The translations under genes and the position numbers were made by a program. Below, piece by piece: positions 1-8,012 of a stretch of 8,031 nt of DNA. Numbering within the stretch: the stretch's first letter is position 1; each line of letters begins with the position of its first letter. The stretch is taken from NCBI GenBank assembly GCA_004195315.1, contig SDWL01000085.1, positions 1 through 8,031 of the forward strand, written 5' to 3'. Source of the stretch: Lutibacter sp. Lineage in GTDB: Bacteria; Bacteroidota; Bacteroidia; Flavobacteriales; Flavobacteriaceae. The notes under the pieces are model-generated. The model did no database searches and had not been told where the DNA came from. It worked only from the letters and a program-made list of their open reading frames with translations.

Positions 1-19
1 AGATGTGTATAAGAGACAG
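1..19 (+). other. Untrimmed Nextera/Tn5 mosaic-end adapter (left end)
   Basis: The first 19 bases, AGATGTGTATAAGAGACAG, are exactly the transferred-strand mosaic end used in Tn5 tagmentation libraries, and the same 19 bases appear inverted at the other end of the window. The orientation is that of a tagmented fragment: the CAG end points into the insert. These bases are not part of the organism's chromosome, and native sequence begins at about base 20. Confidence 0.97.
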
Positions 20-47
20 ATCATATAGTAAGCATATCAAATATGGT

Positions 48-55
48 TAACTTTG
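48..55 (+). promoter_or_regulatory. Candidate Bacteroidota -7 promoter box upstream of maeB
   Basis: TAACTTTG matches the Bacteroidota primary sigma factor -7 consensus TAnnTTTG at every fixed position. It lies 28 bases before the maeB ATG, which would leave a short 5' leader of about 20 bases. I see no clear TTG-type -33 element about 19 bases further upstream, and the adapter cuts off native sequence at base 20, so the upstream half cannot be judged fully. The box sits inside a small inverted repeat (TTAAC at 47-51, GTTAA at 58-62) that could be an operator or could be chance. Confidence 0.45.
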
Positions 56-83
56 TAGTTAAATCAAATTTAAATAAAATATC

Positions 84-2357
84 ATGAGCGATTCCAAAAA
101 AAAGAGTGAGGCTTTATTATATCATGAGTTTCCAACTCCTGGAAAAATTCAAGTTGTACCTACAAAAAAATATTCTACTCAGCGAGATTTATCGCTAGCT
201 TATTCACCTGGTGTTGCTGAACCTTGTTTAGAAATAGAAAAAAATCCAGATGATGCCTATAAATATACTTCAAAAGGAAATCTAGTTGCCGTAATTTCTA
301 ACGGTACAGCCGTTTTAGGCTTAGGAGATATTGGCGCATTAGCCGGGAAACCTGTAATGGAGGGGAAAGGATTACTTTTTAAAATATTTGCTGATATTGA
401 TGTTTTTGATATTGAAGTTGACACTAAAGATGTTGAGAAATTTATAGAAACTGTAAAAAATATTGCACCAACTTTTGGGGGTATTAATTTAGAAGATATT
501 AAAGCCCCTGAAGCATTTGAAATAGAACGTAGGTTAAAAGAAGAATTAGATATTCCAGTAATGCATGATGATCAACATGGAACAGCAATTATTTCAGCGG
601 CAGCTTTAAAAAATGCTGTAGAAATTACGGGAAAAGACATATCTAAAGTAAAAATTGTAGTGAATGGGGCAGGTGCAGCTGCTATTTCTTGTTCTCGCTT
701 ATATTTATCGATAGGAGCAACTAGAGAAAATTTGGTAATGTGTGACAGTAAGGGAGTAATTAGAAAAGATGCGGACAACCTAACTGAACAAAAAGCTGAA
801 TTTGCAACAGATAAAGATTTACGTACTTTAGAGGAAGCAATGATTGATTCAGATGTTTTTATTGGTCTTTCAGTAGCAAATGTGGTTACACCAAAAATGT
901 TATTATCCATGGCTAAGGATCCTATCGTTTTTGCAATGGCAAATCCTAATCCAGAAATTGACTATCCTACAGCAGTAAAAACAAGAAAAGATATTATTAT
1001 GGCTACGGGAAGATCTGATTTCCCAAATCAAGTAAATAATGTACTTGGATTTCCATTTATTTTTAGAGGGGCTTTAGATGTTAGAGCAACAGGGATTAAT
1101 GAAGAAATGAAAATAGCAGCGGTTCATGCACTAGCTAATTTAGCAAAAGAACCTGTGCCAGAACAAGTAAATATTACGTATGGAGAATCACATATTCAAT
1201 TTGGTAGAGAATATATAATTCCTAAACCTTTTGATCATAGATTAATAACAGAAGTTCCACCTGCAGTAGCAAAAGCAGCTATGGAATCTGGTATTGCAAA
1301 AAAACCTATTACAAATTGGGAAGCTTATAAGGAAACTTTAGCGGAAAGATTAGGAACTGGGAATAAGCTTATAAGAAGGTTAATGGCAAAAGCTAAATCA
1401 AATCCTAAGAGTATCATTTTTGCAGAAGCCGATCATTTACAGGTGCTAAAAGCAGCCCAAATTATTCACGATGAGGGAGTTGGTGTTCCAATTTTATTAG
1501 GAGATAAAGTCATTATCAAAGAATTAATGAAGGAAATAAATTTTGATGCAAATATAAGAATTATAGATCCAGTTGCTTCTGAAGAAAAAAAACAAAGACA
1601 TAAATTTGCTCAACGTTATTGGGAAAAAAGGCAACGTAAAGGAATAACCTTGTTAGCAGCACAAAGATTAATGCGTGGGCGTAATTATTTTGCTGCAATG
1701 ATGGTGAATGAAGGTGAGGCGGACTCATTAGTAACAGGTTACTCCAGAAGTTACCCTGCTACTGTGAAACCAATGATTGAGCTAATTGGAAAGAAAGATG
1801 GTGTTAAAAAAATAGCGGCAACAAATATTATGATCACCAAAAAAGGACCTATGTTCTTTTCTGATACAGCTATTAATATAAATCCAACTGCTGAAGAATT
1901 AGCGGATATTTGTTATATGACAAGCCAGTCTATGAAAATGTTTGGGTTTGAGCCTAACTTAGCAATGTTGTCATTCTCTAACTTTGGATCTTCAAATTCT
2001 GAAGCAGCAGTAAAAGTAGCGGAAGCAACTAAGATAGTTCACTCAAAATTTCCAAATTTAGTGGTTGATGGAGATATACAAGCAGATTTTGCTTTAAACC
2101 AAACTATGTTAAAAGAAAAATTTCCATTTTCTAAATTAAATGGTAAAAAAGTGAATGGTTTAATTTTTCCGGGGTTAGAATCAGCAAATATTGGTTATAA
2201 ATTAATGAAAGAATTTAATAGTGCAGAATCTATTGGTCCAATCATTATGGGGCTTAAAAAACCAGTTCATATTATTCAGCTTGGAGCAAGTGTAGATGAA
2301 ATTGTAAGCATAGCATGTGTAGCAATTGTTCATGCTCAGGAAAAATCGAAAAATTAA
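84..2357 (+). CDS. maeB: NADP-dependent malic enzyme with C-terminal phosphotransacetylase-like domain
   Basis: This enzyme oxidatively decarboxylates malate to pyruvate and CO2, usually with NADP+, in the cytoplasm; it links the TCA cycle to pyruvate and supplies NADPH. The 757 residues are the usual length of the MaeB-type hybrid. The malic domain comes first, with AYSPGVAEPC at about 39-48, a lysine-bearing stretch PVMEGKGLLFK at 90-100 and acidic metal-site candidates in NLEDIKAPE (135-143). HDDQHGTA (161-168) follows, then a Rossmann NAD(P) site at GAGAAA (195-200), MANPNPEI (285-292) and NQVNNVLGFPF (315-325). From about 428 to the end is a phosphotransacetylase-like domain (GEADSLVTGYSRS at 544-556, DGDIQADFA at 662-670). 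In E. coli MaeB this domain has no transferase activity and mediates acetyl-CoA control; the same is inferred here. The ATG start fits the family N-terminus. NADP preference is assumed from family membership. The gene looks intact. Confidence 0.95.
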   Translation: MSDSKKKSEALLYHEFPTPGKIQVVPTKKYSTQRDLSLAYSPGVAEPCLEIEKNPDDAYKYTSKGNLVAVISNGTAVLGLGDIGALAGKPVMEGKGLLFKIFADIDVFDIEVDTKDVEKFIETVKNIAPTFGGINLEDIKAPEAFEIERRLKEELDIPVMHDDQHGTAIISAAALKNAVEITGKDISKVKIVVNGAGAAAISCSRLYLSIGATRENLVMCDSKGVIRKDADNLTEQKAEFATDKDLRTLEEAMIDSDVFIGLSVANVVTPKMLLSMAKDPIVFAMANPNPEIDYPTAVKTRKDIIMATGRSDFPNQVNNVLGFPFIFRGALDVRATGINEEMKIAAVHALANLAKEPVPEQVNITYGESHIQFGREYIIPKPFDHRLITEVPPAVAKAAMESGIAKKPITNWEAYKETLAERLGTGNKLIRRLMAKAKSNPKSIIFAEADHLQVLKAAQIIHDEGVGVPILLGDKVIIKELMKEINFDANIRIIDPVASEEKKQRHKFAQRYWEKRQRKGITLLAAQRLMRGRNYFAAMMVNEGEADSLVTGYSRSYPATVKPMIELIGKKDGVKKIAATNIMITKKGPMFFSDTAININPTAEELADICYMTSQSMKMFGFEPNLAMLSFSNFGSSNSEAAVKVAEATKIVHSKFPNLVVDGDIQADFALNQTMLKEKFPFSKLNGKKVNGLIFPGLESANIGYKLMKEFNSAESIGPIIMGLKKPVHIIQLGASVDEIVSIACVAIVHAQEKSKN

Positions 2358-2368
2358 TAATATTTTAT

Positions 2369-2376
2369 TACATTTG
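2369..2376 (+). promoter_or_regulatory. Candidate Bacteroidota -7 promoter box upstream of ruvA
   Basis: TACATTTG fits TAnnTTTG at every fixed position and lies in the 40-base gap between maeB and ruvA, 21 bases before the ruvA ATG. Transcription from it would give a leader of only about 10-15 bases. No convincing TTG element is seen about 19 bases upstream, which would fall in the last codons of maeB. It could drive ruvA-sprA separately from maeB. An 8-base pattern with six fixed positions in AT-rich DNA can also arise by chance. Confidence 0.4.
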
Positions 2377-2397
2377 GGGTTATTACAAAAGTGAAAT

Positions 2398-2979
2398 ATG
2401 ATAACTCAAATAAGAGGTAAATTAATTGAAAAAAACCCCACTTACGTCGTAATAGATGTAAGTGGGGTTGGTTATTGGTTAAACATTTCTTTAAATACTT
2501 TTTCACTTTTACCTGATGATGAAGCTATAATGTTATACACTCATTTATCAGTAAAAGAAGATGCACATACTTTATTTGGTTTCATAAATAAAACCGAACG
2601 CGAAATTTTCAGATTGCTTATCTCAGTTTCAGGAGTCGGTCCTAGTATTGCACGTACTATGCTATCATCTATGACTACTGATGAAATTCAGCAAGCAATA
2701 GCTTCTGGAAATGTTGGTGTAATTCAATCTGTAAAAGGGATTGGTACAAAAACAGCTCAACGTGTATTAGTAGATTTGAAAGATAAAATTTCGAAAACAT
2801 TTGCTATTGATGAAGTTTCCTTTGCCGAAAGCAATACGAATAAAAATGAAGCGTTATCTGCTCTAGAGGTCTTAGGGTTCAACAGAAAACAATCAGAAAA
2901 AGTAATAGATAAAATTTTATTGGAAGATAAAACAGCACGTGTTGAAACTTTAATAAAAAATGCGCTTAAAAACTTATAA
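2398..2979 (+). CDS. ruvA: Holliday junction branch migration complex subunit RuvA
   Basis: RuvA tetramers bind the four-way Holliday junction, hold it in a square-planar form and load the RuvB motor for branch migration during recombination and repair in the cytoplasm. The 193 residues are normal for a Bacteroidota RuvA. Domain I is the OB fold (about 1-63), opening with the typical MITQIRGKLIEKNPTYVVID. It carries the acidic pin candidates Glu54-Asp55 in VKEDAHTLFGF. Domain II has two helix-hairpin-helix motifs, VSGVGPSIA (77-85) and VKGIGTKTAQRVL (112-124). Domain III, which contacts RuvB, is about 148-193 after a short polar linker. The ATG gives the family N-terminus. There is no Shine-Dalgarno sequence, as is usual in this phylum. 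It lies 40 bases after maeB and 3 bases before sprA, so it is probably cotranscribed with sprA. Codons 13-24 form an unusual perfect-stem hairpin, listed separately. Confidence 0.97.
   Translation: MITQIRGKLIEKNPTYVVIDVSGVGYWLNISLNTFSLLPDDEAIMLYTHLSVKEDAHTLFGFINKTEREIFRLLISVSGVGPSIARTMLSSMTTDEIQQAIASGNVGVIQSVKGIGTKTAQRVLVDLKDKISKTFAIDEVSFAESNTNKNEALSALEVLGFNRKQSEKVIDKILLEDKTARVETLIKNALKNL
2429..2469 (-). terminator. Strong hairpin inside ruvA, shaped like a minus-strand intrinsic terminator
   Basis: Bases 2434-2445 (AACCCCACTTAC) are the exact reverse complement of 2458-2469 (GTAAGTGGGGTT). Three more pairs (G-U, U-A, C-G) extend the stem inward, leaving a 6-base loop at 2449-2454. On the + strand the stem is preceded by seven A (2429-2435) and followed by TTGGTTATTGG, which is not a U-tract. 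Read on the - strand, the GC-rich stem base runs directly into seven T, the classic intrinsic terminator form. No - strand gene is present in the window, so any role would be in stopping antisense transcription, or, as an RNA stem on the + strand, in slowing early translation of ruvA. The structure is seen directly; the function is inferred. Confidence 0.45.
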
Positions 2980-2982
2980 GAT

Positions 2983-3060
2983 TTGGAGAAGAAACAATTT
3001 ATATTTAAAATTTATAAAGTACTTTTTTTGTTGTTGTTTATTCAATCAACAATAAAAGCT
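2983..3060 (+). other. SprA signal peptide coding region
   Basis: Residues 1-26 form a Sec-type signal peptide: basic n-region (Lys3, Lys4, Lys9, Lys12), hydrophobic core at about 13-20 and a small residue (Ala26) before Gln27, a common cleavage pattern in Bacteroidota. It also supports the TTG at 2983 as the start, because using the in-frame TTG codons at 3028-3036 would remove the n-region and part of the core. Confidence 0.85.
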
Positions 3061-6000
3061 CAAACTATCCCAATTGTAAAAACATCCGATACAGTTAAAG
3101 ATACTTTAAAATTAAAATATCCTTTTAAAAGTGAACAATCTGGGAGTTTGTATTTAACAGATCCGTCAAAATCTGAAATTATTTATGACACTGAGTTAGG
3201 AAAATATATTATTCTTGAAAAAATGGGTGATTATTATGTAAAACGCCCAATTTACATGACTCAAGATGAGTATAAAGAGTATAAGCTTAAAAAAGATATG
3301 CTTGAGTATTACAAGGAAAAAATAAGTGCCACAAACAGTAAAAAAATTGGAAGTGATGATGCTCAAAAAAACTTATTACCTACATATTATGTGAACTCAG
3401 GATTTTTTGAATCTCTTTTTGGAGGGAATACTATTGAAGTAAATGCTCAAGGTTCTGTTTTGGTTAAATTAGGAATGTTGTATCAAAAAGTTGACAATCC
3501 ACAATTATCAGAGCGTAACCGTAGTAGTTTTACTTTCGATTTTAACCAAGAAATTAGTGCAAGCATTTCGGCTAAAGTAGGAACTAGATTAAAAGTAGGA
3601 GCACAATATGATACGCAATCGACTTTTAACTTTCAAAATCAAATAAAATTAGAATACACACCAACTGAAGATGATATACTTCAAAAAGTTGAAGTTGGAA
3701 ATGTAAGTATGCCGTTAAAAAACTCATTAATTGTTGGAGCTCAAAGCCTGTTTGGAGTTAAAACACAATTAAAATTTGGAAAAACGTCAGTTACAGGTGT
3801 ATTTGCAGAACAAAAATCTCAAACAAGGTCAGTAGCTGCACAAGGAGGTTCAACAATACAAGATTTTGAATTACAAGCATCTGATTATGATGCAAACCGT
3901 CACTTTTTTTTAGCACAATATTTTAGAGATGCTTACAACAATGCGTTAAAAGAATATCCATTAATTAACAGTCCAGTTAATATTACAAAAGTAGAGGTTT
4001 GGGTAACTAATAGAAGTGCTTCAACAATAGATATTAGAAATATTGTGGGTGTTGCAGATCTGGGAGAAGGAGATCAAGCAAATATTGGTCCTGCAAATGT
4101 AACTCCAGTTCCAGGTTCATTATTACCATTAAATGAGGCGAATGATATTTCATCTATATTAACAACAACTAATGCAATTCGTAAAATTGCTACAGTAAGT
4201 GATGGATTATCACCTTTTGATATGCAACAAGGACGTGATTATTCTGTATTAGAAAATGCCATAAAATTAAGACCTGATGAATATACAATACACCCTCAAT
4301 TAGGTGTTATTTCATTAAATAGAAGGTTAGCAGATTCTGATGTGCTTGCAGTATCTTTTGAATATACAATTAGTGGAGATCCTAAAGTTTATAAAGTTGG
4401 GGAATTTACAAGTGATGGTATTATTGCACCAGATAATATTGTGGTAAAATTATTACGTAGTGAAATTATTAGTACTCAAATACCAATGTGGGATTTGATG
4501 ATGAAAAACATCTACTCACTACAAACATATAGAATGCAACCTGATGGTTTTAGGTTAGAATTGTTGTATGCTGATGATGCAACAGGTGTGCCAATTAATG
4601 TATTACAGAATGCAAAAACTGTAGGTGTTTTAGATAAAACATTGTTAAATTTATTAGATATAGATAGATTAGATCAAAGTCAATTTTTAACACCAGAAGG
4701 CGATGGCTATTTTGATTATGTTGAAGGCGCAACAGTAAATTCTGAAAAAGGCTATATCATTTTTCCAACTGTGCAGCCATTTGGTAAGGATTTACAAGCA
4801 AAATTAACGGATGTGGCCGATGAAACGTACATTTTTAATGAACTATATGAAATTACCCAATCAGAAGCTAAGAATAATTTTCAGCAAAAAGATAAATATT
4901 TAATTAAAGGGTATCATAAATCTGAAAGTGCCAATGGAATTCCATTAGGCGCATTTAATGTTCCGCAAGGTTCAGTAAGAGTTACAACTGGAGGTAGAGA
5001 ATTGGTTGAGGGAGTTGATTATGTAGTTGATTATCAAATGGGTAGGGTTCAAATTGTAAATCCAAGTTTAGAGGCGTCAAATGCTCCAATACAAGTTTCA
5101 GTTGAAAATAATGCAGCATTTAATTTACAAACGAAACGTTTTTTAGGTATTGATATTGAGCATAAATTTTCTGATAATTTTATTGCAGGTGCAACTATAT
5201 TAAATTTAAATGAGAAGCCAATCACTCAAAAAGCATTGTTTGGGCAAGAGCCTATTAATAATACAATTTTCGGGTTAAATGCAAGTTACGGAGCTGAAGT
5301 TCCAAAATTTACAAAATGGGTAAATAAATTACCTAATATTGATACCGATGTTGTTTCAAACTTTTCAATTAGAGGAGATTTGGCTTATTTAATTCCAGGT
5401 TCACCTAAAAGAATTGAATTGAATGGTGAAGCAACTTCATATGTTGATGATTTTGAAGGCTCTCAAATTCCTTTAGAAATAAAATCAATTCAGCAATGGC
5501 ATATGTCAAGTACTCCACAATTTCAATCTCAATTTGATTTTGGAGGAAATGCTACAGATTTATCCTACGGTTATAAAAGAGCGAGATTAGCTTGGTATAT
5601 TATTGATCCTTTATTTTATGGTGGTTCTTCATTAAAACCGAATAATATTGATAATGTGGAGCTTTCACGTGCTGAGGTTAGAACCGTAAGATTTGAAGAA
5701 TTGTTCCCAGAGCAAGACTTAGATTTAACACAATCTACCATAGTTAGAACTATGGATTTAGCCTATTTTCCAAATGAAAGAGGAAGTTATAATTACGATA
5801 CAAATAATGTAGGTATCGATGGTAAATTTACAAACCCTGAAGATAGATGGGGAGGTATAACAAGAGCATTAACAACTACTAATTTTGAGCAATCTAACGT
5901 AGAGTATATTCAATTTTGGTTAATGGATCCTTACGACCATTATTCGATTACTAATGCAGAAGGATTGCCAACAGGAGTTGATCCAAGCGATTTGGCAAAT

Positions 6001-7911
6001 CAAGTAGGAGATTTGTATTTTAACCTTGGAAACATTTCTGAAGACGTTTTAAAAGACGGAAGAAAAATGTATGAAAACGGATTGCCTAAAAACGCATTAG
6101 ATACTAATTTTGATCCAACTATTTGGGGTAAAATACCAACCAGTCAATCTTTATTATATGCATTTAGCGATAGCGATAATGAGCGTTTAATTCAGGATGT
6201 AGGGTTAGATGGTATTAATGATCAAGAAGAAATTCAAAAATTTGGTACTGGTTTTGGTTTAGACCCAGCAAATGACAACTATTCTTATTTTAGAAGCTCA
6301 GAATATGACACGAATGATGCTTCTGTTTTAACACGTTATAAAAGATATAATAATACTCAAGGAAATTCGCCAACAAATAATTTATCTATTGAAAGCTATC
6401 CAACTTCGGCTACTACGTATCCTGATACAGAAGATATTGATAAAGATCAAACAATGAATTCGGTTGAAAGTTATTATCAATACAGAGTATCATTGAATAA
6501 AAATGATTTAGTTGTTGGGCAAAATAATATTGTTGATGAGAAGCTAGTAAATGTTCAACTTGAAGATGGTAGTGTAAAACAATTTAGATGGTTACAATTT
6601 AGAATTCAAGTAGGAACACCAGATGAGGTTGTGAATGATATTACGGGTTTTAATTCAATTCGTTTTATGCGAATGTTTTTAACAAAATTTAAAATGCCTA
6701 TAGTTTTACGTTTTGGAGAATTAGAATTAGTTCGTGGAGATTGGAGGCGTTATACAAAAACATTAGATGAGGCTATAGTACCACCCCAAGACCTAACAAA
6801 CCCTCAATTACAAAATTTTGAAGTTGGAGTTGTTAATATTCAAGAAAACGAAGGTAGAAACCCAATACCATATGTATTACCTCCAGGAATTGAGCGAGAA
6901 GTATTAAGAGGAAGTACTACGCTACAACAACAAAATGAACAGTCACTTTCTGTAAAAGTTACAGATTTAGCTCCTGAAGATTCTAGAGCAATATTTAAAA
7001 ATGTGAGAGTTGATTTAAGGATGTATAAACGTTTAAAATTGTTTTTACATGCTGAAGGAGTTCAAACACAATCACAAGTTCAAGATGATGAATTAATAGC
7101 CATTATTAGAATTGGTAGTGATTTAAATGATAACTATTATCAAATAGAAAAACCACTTAAAATTTCTGATTATGGAGTAACTACACCACTTGATATTTGG
7201 CCTGAAGAAAATAATTTAGATGCATTTTTAGATTATTTTGGGAAGCTTAAATTGTTAAGATTAGAAGCTGCTATTGCTCCAAATGTATTGTACCCTGCTA
7301 TAGGTATGCCTTCTCCGATTGAAGAAATTGTAGGATATGATATTAGAGTAAAAGGGAATCCAAACTTATCAAACATTAAAACCATAATGTTAGGTGTAAA
7401 GAATGTTTCAACTACCAGCCAAAGCGCAGAGGTTTGGTTTAATGAAATGCGTGTTTCTGAGTTTGATAATGAAGGTGGTTGGGCAAGTGTTGTGAGTGCA
7501 GATGCTAATTTTGCTGATTTTGCCGATGTTTCAGTAACAGGAAGAATGGAAACTAAAGGTTTTGGAGGTATTGAGCAACGCGTAAATGAACGCAGCCAGG
7601 AAGATACAAAACTATACGATATTGTTACTAATATTAATGTAGGTCAATTATTACCAAAAAAATGGGGAATTAAATTACCATTAAATTATAGCATTTCGGA
7701 AGAGTTTAAAGATCCAAAATATGATCCTCAATACCAAGATGTATTATTTGAAGATGCTGAAAATATAAATCCTAATAGCAGCAATGCACAAGATTACACA
7801 AAACGAAGAAGTATCAGTTTAATTAATGTTAGAAAAGATTACAATCCTGAATCAATAAAAAAGCAACACTTTTATGATTGTAGAAAATTTATCAGTTTCG
7901 TATGCTTATAA
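2983..7911 (+). CDS. sprA: SprA, type IX secretion outer-membrane translocon (frameshifted, 3' end missing)
   Basis: SprA is the giant single-chain beta-barrel (36 strands in the F. johnsoniae structure) through which T9SS cargo, including gliding adhesins and secreted enzymes, crosses the outer membrane. This frame gives 1,642 residues, against about 2,300-2,400 for the family. The start is TTG; the in-frame ruvA stop two codons upstream rules out an earlier start. It yields a clear signal peptide: KK n-region, VLFLLLFI core, cleavage likely after Ala26 (IKA/QT). Family-typical stretches include FGGNTIEVNAQGSVLVKLG (146-164 region), NPQLSERNRSSFTFDF (172-187), GSVRVTTGGRELVEGVDY (663-680), YVDDFEG (820-826) and EVWFNEMRVSEFDNEGGWA (1483-1501). 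Asp-rich loops lie at 1063-1083 and 1148-1162. Residues after Asp1632 are out of frame and end at TAA 7909-7911; the true reading continues in the next frame. It starts 3 bases after ruvA and is probably cotranscribed with it. Confidence 0.95.
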   Translation: MEKKQFIFKIYKVLFLLLFIQSTIKAQTIPIVKTSDTVKDTLKLKYPFKSEQSGSLYLTDPSKSEIIYDTELGKYIILEKMGDYYVKRPIYMTQDEYKEYKLKKDMLEYYKEKISATNSKKIGSDDAQKNLLPTYYVNSGFFESLFGGNTIEVNAQGSVLVKLGMLYQKVDNPQLSERNRSSFTFDFNQEISASISAKVGTRLKVGAQYDTQSTFNFQNQIKLEYTPTEDDILQKVEVGNVSMPLKNSLIVGAQSLFGVKTQLKFGKTSVTGVFAEQKSQTRSVAAQGGSTIQDFELQASDYDANRHFFLAQYFRDAYNNALKEYPLINSPVNITKVEVWVTNRSASTIDIRNIVGVADLGEGDQANIGPANVTPVPGSLLPLNEANDISSILTTTNAIRKIATVSDGLSPFDMQQGRDYSVLENAIKLRPDEYTIHPQLGVISLNRRLADSDVLAVSFEYTISGDPKVYKVGEFTSDGIIAPDNIVVKLLRSEIISTQIPMWDLMMKNIYSLQTYRMQPDGFRLELLYADDATGVPINVLQNAKTVGVLDKTLLNLLDIDRLDQSQFLTPEGDGYFDYVEGATVNSEKGYIIFPTVQPFGKDLQAKLTDVADETYIFNELYEITQSEAKNNFQQKDKYLIKGYHKSESANGIPLGAFNVPQGSVRVTTGGRELVEGVDYVVDYQMGRVQIVNPSLEASNAPIQVSVENNAAFNLQTKRFLGIDIEHKFSDNFIAGATILNLNEKPITQKALFGQEPINNTIFGLNASYGAEVPKFTKWVNKLPNIDTDVVSNFSIRGDLAYLIPGSPKRIELNGEATSYVDDFEGSQIPLEIKSIQQWHMSSTPQFQSQFDFGGNATDLSYGYKRARLAWYIIDPLFYGGSSLKPNNIDNVELSRAEVRTVRFEELFPEQDLDLTQSTIVRTMDLAYFPNERGSYNYDTNNVGIDGKFTNPEDRWGGITRALTTTNFEQSNVEYIQFWLMDPYDHYSITNAEGLPTGVDPSDLANQVGDLYFNLGNISEDVLKDGRKMYENGLPKNALDTNFDPTIWGKIPTSQSLLYAFSDSDNERLIQDVGLDGINDQEEIQKFGTGFGLDPANDNYSYFRSSEYDTNDASVLTRYKRYNNTQGNSPTNNLSIESYPTSATTYPDTEDIDKDQTMNSVESYYQYRVSLNKNDLVVGQNNIVDEKLVNVQLEDGSVKQFRWLQFRIQVGTPDEVVNDITGFNSIRFMRMFLTKFKMPIVLRFGELELVRGDWRRYTKTLDEAIVPPQDLTNPQLQNFEVGVVNIQENEGRNPIPYVLPPGIEREVLRGSTTLQQQNEQSLSVKVTDLAPEDSRAIFKNVRVDLRMYKRLKLFLHAEGVQTQSQVQDDELIAIIRIGSDLNDNYYQIEKPLKISDYGVTTPLDIWPEENNLDAFLDYFGKLKLLRLEAAIAPNVLYPAIGMPSPIEEIVGYDIRVKGNPNLSNIKTIMLGVKNVSTTSQSAEVWFNEMRVSEFDNEGGWASVVSADANFADFADVSVTGRMETKGFGGIEQRVNERSQEDTKLYDIVTNINVGQLLPKKWGIKLPLNYSISEEFKDPKYDPQYQDVLFEDAENINPNSSNAQDYTKRRSISLINVRKDYNPESIKKQHFYDCRKFISFVCL

Positions 7912-8012
7912 TGAAACTTATCATAAAGATTACAATGTTCAGAGATATGTAGATCAAAATGTGAGAGCTTCAGCAAATTATAACTATAGTTTTGAACCAA
8001 AAAGTATTGAGC
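7880..8012 (+). CDS. sprA: SprA continuation in the shifted frame (partial, runs into adapter)
   Basis: Reading from GTA at 7880 gives 44 codons with no stop, starting VENLSVSYAYNET and ending FEPKSIE, before the adapter begins at 8013. This continues SprA naturally: upstream HFYD (1629-1632) joined to VENLSVSYAYNE matches the pattern I recall for this part of the family. The upstream frame instead gives ten unrelated residues, CRKFISFVCL, then stops. Removing one T at 7878-7879 rejoins the two parts without loss. The remaining 650-750 or so C-terminal residues, mostly barrel strands, lie beyond the window. This is the same gene as the preceding entry, not a separate protein. Confidence 0.88.

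Noticed and set aside
572..910. A 112-codon open frame on the - strand inside maeB.
   Set aside because: It lies wholly opposite a well-conserved malic enzyme domain, has no recognisable protein features and is the sort of antisense frame expected by chance.
2355..2370. TAATAA/TTATTA inverted repeat right after maeB as a terminator.
   Set aside because: The stem is six A-T pairs with no GC and no following U-run, so it is too weak for an intrinsic terminator, and such repeats are expected in AT-rich gaps.
2976..2985. A promoter -7 box (TAAGATTTG) at the sprA start.
   Set aside because: The spacing between TA and TTTG is three bases instead of two, and the box overlaps the start codon, so it could not give a transcript containing that start.
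7857..7863. A_AAA_AAG, the classic bacterial -1 slippery heptamer, in phase just before the sprA frameshift, suggesting programmed frameshifting.
   Set aside because: A -1 slip here leads to TGA at 7875-7877. The SprA continuation needs a +1 (or -2) shift. The protein also stays family-like for several residues past the A-run (KKQHFYD), placing the shift at 7878-7879.
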